A DNA stretch of 19,596 bases from an uncultured Lachnospiraceae bacterium (GTDB lineage Bacteria; Bacillota; Clostridia; Lachnospirales; Lachnospiraceae), in NCBI GenBank assembly GCA_910586025.1, contig CAJUIO010000068.1:1-19596 (forward strand), read 5' to 3'. Below the pieces are notes generated by a model. That model did no database searches. It was not told the origin of the DNA and saw nothing but the letters and a program-made list of their open reading frames with translations. The position numbers and the translations under genes are program-made. Positions 15,045 to 19,596 of this stretch are shown piece by piece; position 1 is the first letter of the stretch; every line of letters begins with the position of its first letter.

Positions 15045-17243
15045 ATGTGGAAGGAATATTCGTGGAATCATATGAAAAATAACGGGCCGTCCAATATAGC
15101 CGTCATGGCTGCGGCCTTTATATCGGCCCTTCTCCTGTCGCTATCTGGCAGTGTGTTTTACAATTCCTGGAATTACGAAATCAGGAGACTTATCGCCTCT
15201 GAGGGGAACTGGCACGGCCGCATCACCGGAGAGCCGGCCGGTGAGGAGCTTGAACGGATCCGCACCTTTCCCAATGTGGAAGAAGTGAAGATCGGCGAGG
15301 GAGAGGACGGGGAGATTGTGACGGATATCTGTTTCAAGGATAAGAGGACGGCCTTCCGGGATATGGGAGAGATTGCGCAGAGCCTTGGGATAGAGCCGGA
15401 GAAGGTGACAAGTCACTATTCGCTCCTTGCCATGTATCTGATCCGTGACCCGGCAGACCCGGCTCCCAGAGCGGTTTTCCCGCTTCTGCTTACCGTGACT
15501 GTGATGGCCTGCGTCTCCCTGATCATGATCATTCATAACGCCTTTGGGATCTCCATGCATGCCAGAATTCGGCAGATCGGCATCCTCTCCAGCATCGGAG
15601 CGACACCGGGACAGATCCGTACCTGTCTGCTGCAGGAGGCCGCCGCACTGTGCGCCGGGCCGGTGGCGGCGGGAACGCTGCTGGGCATTTTGGGCAGCGT
15701 GGGGCTGATCGGCATGACGAACGCCATAGCGGAAAATGTTCCCGGACGGTTCCGGACCGTATGGACCTATCATCCGCTTCTGCTTATCCTCACGCTCTTT
15801 CTCACCACCGTGACCATAGGCGTTTCCGCATGGATTCCCGCAAGAAAGGTGAGCGCTCTCACGCCCCTTGAGGCAATCAGAAACGCCGGAGAGCCCACGC
15901 TGAAAAAGAAAAAAAACTCCCCTGTACTCTCTTTTTTGTTCGGAGCAGAGGGGGAGCTTGCGGGAAATGCGCTGAAAGCCCGGAAAAAAGCGCTCCGCAC
16001 GGCTTCGCTGTCATTGACTGCGGCCTTTCTGGCGTTTTTTGTGGCACAGTGCTTTTTCACTCTCACGAGGATCAGCCAGGAGATGACTTATTTTGCCAGA
16101 TATCAGGATGCGTGGGATATCATGGTGAGCGTGAAAAATACGTCCATCAGAGATTTTCAGGAGACGCAGCAGCTGCAGAGCCTGTCCGGGATCGGGAGCT
16201 GTATCGTGTATCAGAGGGCGGAGGCAAAACGTCTGATTACACAAAAGGAGCTGAGCAGGGAGCTGTCTGCGGCGGGAGGTCTTGCGGCTGCGCCGGATTA
16301 TGTATCGCCCTGCGAGGGAGGGTGGCTGGTGAATGCGCCTCTTGTGATTCTGGATGATCAGAGCTTTCTGGAATACTGCCGGCAGATCGGAGCCGAACCC
16401 AGGCTGGATGGGGCTGTAATCCTGAACCGAATCGACAACAGCCGGGATTCCAATTTCCGAAGCAGGAACTATATTCCTTATATAAATGAGGAACAGGAGA
16501 CAACGTTCCTGCAAAGAGCGGGGGATGAAGCCGCAGGCGCACTGCTTCCGGTAGCCGGCTTCACTCAGGACCCGCCCGTTCTCCGGGAAGCCTATGACGA
16601 GCTGGATGCCTGCGTGCTGGTGCATTTTCTTTCCCGATCCTGCTGGATGGAAATAGGGGAGCTCGTAGGAGGAGCCGGAGAGGATACCAATATCCGGATC
16701 CTTGCCGGAAAAGAGGCGTCTGCGGCGGAGCTTGACGGGCTGGAAAAGCGGGTCGGAGAGCTTCTGCATGGGAAATATGACACGGAGAGCGTAAACCGTG
16801 TCCGCGACAAAGCGAACAACGATGCCGTGCTTAACGGGATGATGCTGGTATTCGGCGGCTTTTGTGTCCTGCTGGCGCTTATCGGGATCGGCAATGTGTT
16901 TTCCAACACGCTGAGCTTTGTGACCCAGAGAAAACGGGAATTTGCCCGCTATCTGTCTGTGGGACTTTCACCGGACGGCATTACAAAAATATTCTGTATC
17001 GAGGCGCTGGTGACCGTGGGCCGCCCGGCGCTTGCGTCCCTGATTCTCACCGGGATCATAACTGCGCTCATGATAAAGGCGGCCTGGCTGGATCCCGTGA
17101 TCTTTATCAGAAAAATGCCTGTAGGGCCTATTGCGGTCTTTGTGCTGGCAGTCTTTGCCACCGTTGCCCTGGCCTACTACCTTGGAGGAAGGAAGGTAAT
17201 GAGAAGCAGTCTCATCGACGCACTTCGGGATGAGAATGTCTGA
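15045..17243 (+). CDS. FtsX-like ABC transporter permease with duplicated MacB-type halves
   Basis: A membrane permease of about 732 residues. Hydrophobic segments are seen near 16-38, 145-165, 197-220, 243-263, 328-350, 608-632, 662-690 and 700-722, giving two halves of the pattern TM, outside domain, three TMs. The first outside domain is about 105 residues and the second about 255. Each half carries an FtsX signature region (RQIGILSSIGATPGQI near 176-191, and KREFARYLSVGLSPDGI near 640-656). ATG 15045 has AGGGGG 8 bases upstream; ATG 15039, overlapping the ATPase stop, is an alternative. BceB-type permeases have 10 helices and one large loop, so this is a related but different layout. A strong terminator follows. 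Confidence 0.85.
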   Translation: MWKEYSWNHMKNNGPSNIAVMAAAFISALLLSLSGSVFYNSWNYEIRRLIASEGNWHGRITGEPAGEELERIRTFPNVEEVKIGEGEDGEIVTDICFKDKRTAFRDMGEIAQSLGIEPEKVTSHYSLLAMYLIRDPADPAPRAVFPLLLTVTVMACVSLIMIIHNAFGISMHARIRQIGILSSIGATPGQIRTCLLQEAAALCAGPVAAGTLLGILGSVGLIGMTNAIAENVPGRFRTVWTYHPLLLILTLFLTTVTIGVSAWIPARKVSALTPLEAIRNAGEPTLKKKKNSPVLSFLFGAEGELAGNALKARKKALRTASLSLTAAFLAFFVAQCFFTLTRISQEMTYFARYQDAWDIMVSVKNTSIRDFQETQQLQSLSGIGSCIVYQRAEAKRLITQKELSRELSAAGGLAAAPDYVSPCEGGWLVNAPLVILDDQSFLEYCRQIGAEPRLDGAVILNRIDNSRDSNFRSRNYIPYINEEQETTFLQRAGDEAAGALLPVAGFTQDPPVLREAYDELDACVLVHFLSRSCWMEIGELVGGAGEDTNIRILAGKEASAAELDGLEKRVGELLHGKYDTESVNRVRDKANNDAVLNGMMLVFGGFCVLLALIGIGNVFSNTLSFVTQRKREFARYLSVGLSPDGITKIFCIEALVTVGRPALASLILTGIITALMIKAAWLDPVIFIRKMPVGPIAVFVLAVFATVALAYYLGGRKVMRSSLIDALRDENV

Positions 17244-17258
17244 GGACAAAATACAAAA

Positions 17259-17288
17259 ACGGCGGGGAAACCCCGCCGTATATTTTTT
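17259..17288. terminator. Strong bidirectional Rho-independent terminator
   Basis: Perfect 9-bp stem ACGGCGGGG (17259-17267), loop AAA, CCCCGCCGT (17271-17279), then ATATTTTTT on the plus strand. On the minus strand the stem is followed by a T-rich tract (TTTTGTATTTTG). It lies between the converging permease and PAP2 genes and can serve both. Confidence 0.92.
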
Positions 17289-17328
17289 CATAAAAACTCC
17301 TGTGCAGACAACATCTCTCATTCTGTTC

Positions 17329-18006
17329 TCAGGCCTGAGGAAGCCGTCCCCTCCTGACGTGGAAACGACGGTGCTGCCAGACAGTGACAATATCAAGACC
17401 GTATACCAGAATATACATGACGGCTGCCATGATAAAGGCGGTGAGCACATCAAAGACAGAGTGCTGCTTGATGAACACGGTGGACAGAATGATGGAGACG
17501 CACAGAGCCAGCGAGCCCATATGAACCGCCCTGTTCCTGCGCAGCAAAGGATTCCTGATCACTGCAAAATGAGCGCCAAGTGAGTTGTATACATGAATAC
17601 TGGGCCAGAGATTGGTTGGCGTATCCATCCGGTAAAGGTGGGCGATCATGGCGGTGAAAATATTGTCTCTGGGCATTACGGCAGGCCTCAGGTGATGACC
17701 GTTGGGCCAGAGTGTGGAAACGATCAGAAAGACGGTCATTCCCGTAAACAAAAAGGTGCAGATCCTAATATAATCCTGTTTGTCCTTAAAAAAGAGATAG
17801 AGCACGGTCACGGACACATAGGCGAACCACAGAAAATAAGGAATCACGAACACCTCGCAGAAGGGAATTGCGTCATCCATCTTCATATGAATCAGATTCG
17901 AGGGCCGCGTCACTGTTTTTTCCAGATAAGCGAACCAGAAGCAGTAAATCATGGCATAAATAAAAAGCGGTATAGCGTGTTTATACCTTGCGTAGTATTT
18001 TTTCAT
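17329..18006 (-). CDS. PAP2-family membrane phosphatase (PAP2_3-like)
   Basis: A 225-residue integral membrane protein with about six hydrophobic helices (near 11-28, 50-72, 80-100, 115-125, 163-179 and 187-209). The acid phosphatase/PAP2 signature is present in the order WPNGHHLRP (100-108), PSIH with His138 (135-138), and KQHSVFDV with His182 and Asp186 (180-187). This spacing resembles the PAP2_3 subgroup, whose members act on lipid phosphates or in phosphosphingolipid transfer. ATG 18006 has GGAGG 7 bases upstream; a much longer open frame exists upstream but it overlaps the lipid kinase gene. It lies 19 bases after that gene, so the pair form an operon for phospholipid or undecaprenyl-lipid turnover. 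The exact substrate is not determinable. Confidence 0.85.
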   Translation of the reverse strand: MKKYYARYKHAIPLFIYAMIYCFWFAYLEKTVTRPSNLIHMKMDDAIPFCEVFVIPYFLWFAYVSVTVLYLFFKDKQDYIRICTFLFTGMTVFLIVSTLWPNGHHLRPAVMPRDNIFTAMIAHLYRMDTPTNLWPSIHVYNSLGAHFAVIRNPLLRRNRAVHMGSLALCVSIILSTVFIKQHSVFDVLTAFIMAAVMYILVYGLDIVTVWQHRRFHVRRGRLPQA

Positions 18007-18025
18007 AATAATCCTCCATATTATA

Positions 18026-18985
18026 TTAAAGAAGCATCTGCAGCTTTTCCCTCTCACAGGTAAGAGTGATGGCATCAGCCTTGACGGAAACCTCGCCGTC
18101 AGTGTGGACCCAGAGGGGAAGAGAAGCCGTAAGACGCAGTTTTTTTGCGGAATATCTGTCAATGCCTCTAAAACGGTAATGACTTCCGGTAAAGGCGGTG
18201 GGCAGTGCGAAAAGCACAAGCAGCTTCGAGATGTCCCCCACGGCGCAGATCTCCAGCAGCCCGTCGTGAAAATCCGCTCCCGGGCAGAACTTGAAGCCTC
18301 CGCCCTCGTACTGATGAACCATTCCCGCCACAAACAGAAATTTGTCAAGGCGGATAGGCGGCGACTCGTCCAGATAAAGGTCGCAGGACACCTTCTTTGC
18401 GGCAATCAGCTGTTTCAGGGCAATGACGAGATAAGTCAGCTTGCCAAGTCCCATTTTATTCAATATATTCTTAAAGTGCGACGATAATGCTTCCTCGCAG
18501 ACGGCTGCATCAAAACCGATGCCCGAACTCACGGCAAAATAGCGGACAGGAAGCAGGTCACTTCCGTGCTTTCTGGAAAGCTCATCCGACACACTTTCGT
18601 ATGTGATACGGCCGAGATCCATTCTCACAGGCCTCTGACAGGAAAGGATCTGCCGAAGGGCTCCTGCCGGATCCGGGGAAAGCGGCAGGTCTCTGGCGAG
18701 ATCGTTGCTTGAGCCCGTGGGAATATAGCCGACACAGACCTTCTCAAAATCCGTAATTCCCTGGAGAGTCTCATTCAGCGTTCCGTCTCCTCCGAGCACG
18801 ATAAGCCGAAGGCACCCGTCAAGGGAGGTGGTAAGCTTCCGGACAAGCCTTATGACATGTCCGGATTCTCTGGAAAAGAAAACCTTGTAGGAAACATTCT
18901 CTTCCCGTAAAACCGGTTCCAGTAAAGCCCAGATTCTGGCTCCGCGCCCGGATTTGGAAGCCGGGTTTACTATGATATAGTACAT
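18026..18985 (-). CDS. Diacylglycerol kinase-like lipid kinase (YegS/BmrU/DgkB family)
   Basis: A 319-residue soluble, membrane-associated lipid kinase that phosphorylates diacylglycerol or a related lipid with ATP. The N-terminal domain begins YYIIVNPASKSGRG and has the nucleotide-binding loop GGDGTLNE (65-72) and IPTGSSNDLARDL (88-100). The C-terminal beta-sandwich domain includes SGIGFDAAV, CPGADFHDGLLEI (234-246) and WVHTDGEVS (292-300), which is typical of the family. ATG 18985 is chosen because GAAGGTGG sits 7 bases upstream (18993-19000) and the family begins exactly there; a longer open frame runs upstream into a palindromic leader. It is first in an operon with the PAP2 phosphatase. 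Kinase and phosphatase acting on lipids in one transcript suggest diacylglycerol/phosphatidate recycling. Confidence 0.9.
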   Translation of the reverse strand: MYYIIVNPASKSGRGARIWALLEPVLREENVSYKVFFSRESGHVIRLVRKLTTSLDGCLRLIVLGGDGTLNETLQGITDFEKVCVGYIPTGSSNDLARDLPLSPDPAGALRQILSCQRPVRMDLGRITYESVSDELSRKHGSDLLPVRYFAVSSGIGFDAAVCEEALSSHFKNILNKMGLGKLTYLVIALKQLIAAKKVSCDLYLDESPPIRLDKFLFVAGMVHQYEGGGFKFCPGADFHDGLLEICAVGDISKLLVLFALPTAFTGSHYRFRGIDRYSAKKLRLTASLPLWVHTDGEVSVKADAITLTCEREKLQMLL

Positions 18986-19009
18986 AAAAAATCCACCTTC
19001 GTAAAATCC

Positions 19010-19127
19010 TTCCGACTGTGCGGTTGGCATTTCATTAGTGGAATCCGATTTGAAGCACCAGCCCCTAGCCCAAAGCCATTCGGCGCACAGGGCTGCCGGC
19101 ACCGGAATGCCAACCGCACAGCCGGAA
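19010..19127 (-). repeat. Large palindromic element in the leader of the lipid kinase gene
   Basis: Arms 19010-19031 and 19106-19127 are inverted repeats of 22 bases, 21 of them Watson-Crick; the remaining position is A-C on the plus strand but U-G in minus-strand RNA. The core is CTGTGCGGTTGGCATT and its complement. The 74-base interior can itself fold on the minus strand (AGCCC with GGGCT, around GCC-GAAT-GGC). It begins about 4 bases after the predicted transcription start and ends about 9 bases before the SD of the lipid kinase. It matches no riboswitch class I recognise. It could be a structured leader or a miniature repeat; AAATC at 19004-19008 and 19126-19130 could be a target duplication. 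The rest of the 300-base gap holds only promoters. Confidence 0.75.
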
Positions 19128-19137
19128 ATCTTTTCTC

Positions 19138-19166
19138 ATTTTATCAATATTCAATTGAATAGTAAA
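19138..19166 (-). promoter_or_regulatory. Promoter of the lipid kinase/PAP2 operon
   Basis: On the minus strand TTTACT (19166-19161), a 17-base spacer, and TAAAAT (19143-19138). Four of six and five of six bases match consensus. Predicted start about 19131, at the edge of the palindromic element. Confidence 0.55.
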
Positions 19167-19190
19167 GTGATTTTTTCATATTTAAAATTT

Positions 19191-19218
19191 CTTAAGAGAA
19201 AGGTTTCCCTTCCTTAAG
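19191..19218. repeat. Imperfect inverted repeat in the glyA promoter region
   Basis: CTTAAG at 19191-19196 and 19213-19218 flank partly complementary GAA/TTC and GG/CC blocks. The repeat covers the position where the -35 of the glyA promoter would be, so it could be an operator. It could also be chance in an A+T-rich spacer. Confidence 0.3.
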
Positions 19219-19224
19219 ATTCCG

Positions 19225-19233
19225 TGTTATACT
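19225..19233 (+). promoter_or_regulatory. Extended -10 promoter of glyA
   Basis: TATACT at 19228-19233 is preceded by TGT (19225-19227), an extended -10. The -35 hexamer is poor (TTCCCT at 19205-19210). Predicted start about 19240, leaving a leader of only about 47 bases before the glyA ATG. Confidence 0.5.
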
Positions 19234-19286
19234 GTCACAAAGAAGGAAAAAACAGCCATACTTTCATCGGCGGAAAAGAGGTTAAA

Positions 19287-19596
19287 ATGTATTCGTTTGA
19301 AGACATAAGAAATGTGGATCCTCAAATCGCACAGGCGATTGAGCAGGAGCAGGAAAGGCAGAGCAGCCATATCGAGCTGATCGCCTCGGAAAACTGGGTA
19401 AGCAGGGCCGTCATGGCGGCGATGGGAAGCCCGCTTACCAACAAGTATGCGGAAGGCTATCCCGGAAAAAGATATTATGGCGGCTGCCAGTGCGTGGATG
19501 TGGTGGAGAATCTTGCCATAGACAGGGCGAAGGAGCTGTTCGGCTGTGATTACGCCAATGTGCAGCCCCATTCCGGCGCACAGGCAAACTTTGCCG
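19287..19596 (+). CDS. glyA: Serine hydroxymethyltransferase, N-terminal part (3' end outside window)
   Basis: The first 103 codons of GlyA, the PLP-dependent enzyme that interconverts serine plus tetrahydrofolate with glycine plus 5,10-methylenetetrahydrofolate in the cytoplasm. Recognised by HIELIASENWVSRAV (28-42), TNKYAEGYPGKRYYGGC (53-69) and NVQPHSGAQAN (91-101), which carry conserved substrate and cofactor contacts. The full protein is usually about 410-420 residues. ATG 19287 has AGAGG 5 bases upstream. It is transcribed divergently from the lipid kinase operon. No glycine or folate riboswitch fits in the short leader. Confidence 0.95.
   Translation, partial: MYSFEDIRNVDPQIAQAIEQEQERQSSHIELIASENWVSRAVMAAMGSPLTNKYAEGYPGKRYYGGCQCVDVVENLAIDRAKELFGCDYANVQPHSGAQANFA

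Noticed and set aside
19040..19060. tRNA-like CTTCAAATC motif in the interior of the palindrome
   Set aside because: It resembles a tRNA loop by sequence, but the flanking bases cannot form the needed 5-bp stem and no acceptor or CCA context exists.
18986..19102. N-terminal extension of the lipid kinase through the palindrome
   Set aside because: The extension has no family similarity, it reads through the inverted repeat, and ATG 18985 has an excellent SD and is the family's normal N-terminus.
19234..19286. Glycine or folate riboswitch upstream of glyA
   Set aside because: The predicted leader is about 47 bases, too short for those aptamers, and none of their conserved motifs is present.
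1..19596. CRISPR array, tRNA/rRNA genes, IS transposase or prophage genes
   Set aside because: No regularly spaced repeats, cloverleaf sequences, rRNA-like stretches or transposase/integrase frames were seen on either strand.

Overview
The window looks like a chromosomal segment of a gut-type Firmicute, most likely Lachnospiraceae. The reasons are purine-rich Shine-Dalgarno sites, a moderately GC-rich coding style with A+T-rich intergenic spacers, and the gene families present: paired ABC exporters, a Cache-like hybrid kinase, a one-TM kinase next to an FtsX-type ABC transporter, an Amt-PII fusion and an SfsA-MutY fusion. This assignment is inference. No rRNA, tRNA, CRISPR, phage or transposase gene was seen.

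Left part (1-7215, + strand): the 3' half of a MATE efflux gene ends at a strong hairpin terminator. A two-gene operon for a probable heterodimeric ABC exporter follows; its genes overlap by 20 nt. Next comes a large membrane hybrid histidine kinase with two receiver domains and its own consensus-like promoter. Middle-left (7301-9193, - strand): one gene encodes an ammonium channel fused to a PII (GlnK-like) domain. It is transcribed from a near-consensus promoter through a leader holding two hairpins, the second terminator-like. It converges on the kinase gene over a shared terminator.

Middle (9284-15039 and on to 17243, + strand): a DUF1653 gene is followed by one uninterrupted ORF joining complete SfsA and MutY proteins. 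Then come a family 2 glycosyltransferase, an OmpR-type response regulator overlapping a minimal sensor kinase, and an ABC ATPase/FtsX-type permease pair. The pair has its own promoter, and a GTCACT direct repeat with 11-bp period overlaps the -35, which suggests a local control circuit. A strong bidirectional terminator closes this block.

Right part: a diacylglycerol-kinase-like lipid kinase and a PAP2-type membrane phosphatase form a minus-strand operon whose transcript starts within a ~118-nt structure with a 22-nt inverted repeat. This structure, either a structured 5' leader or a miniature palindromic repeat, is the element I cannot match to a known class. The window ends in the first 103 codons of glyA, transcribed divergently from the lipid operon.
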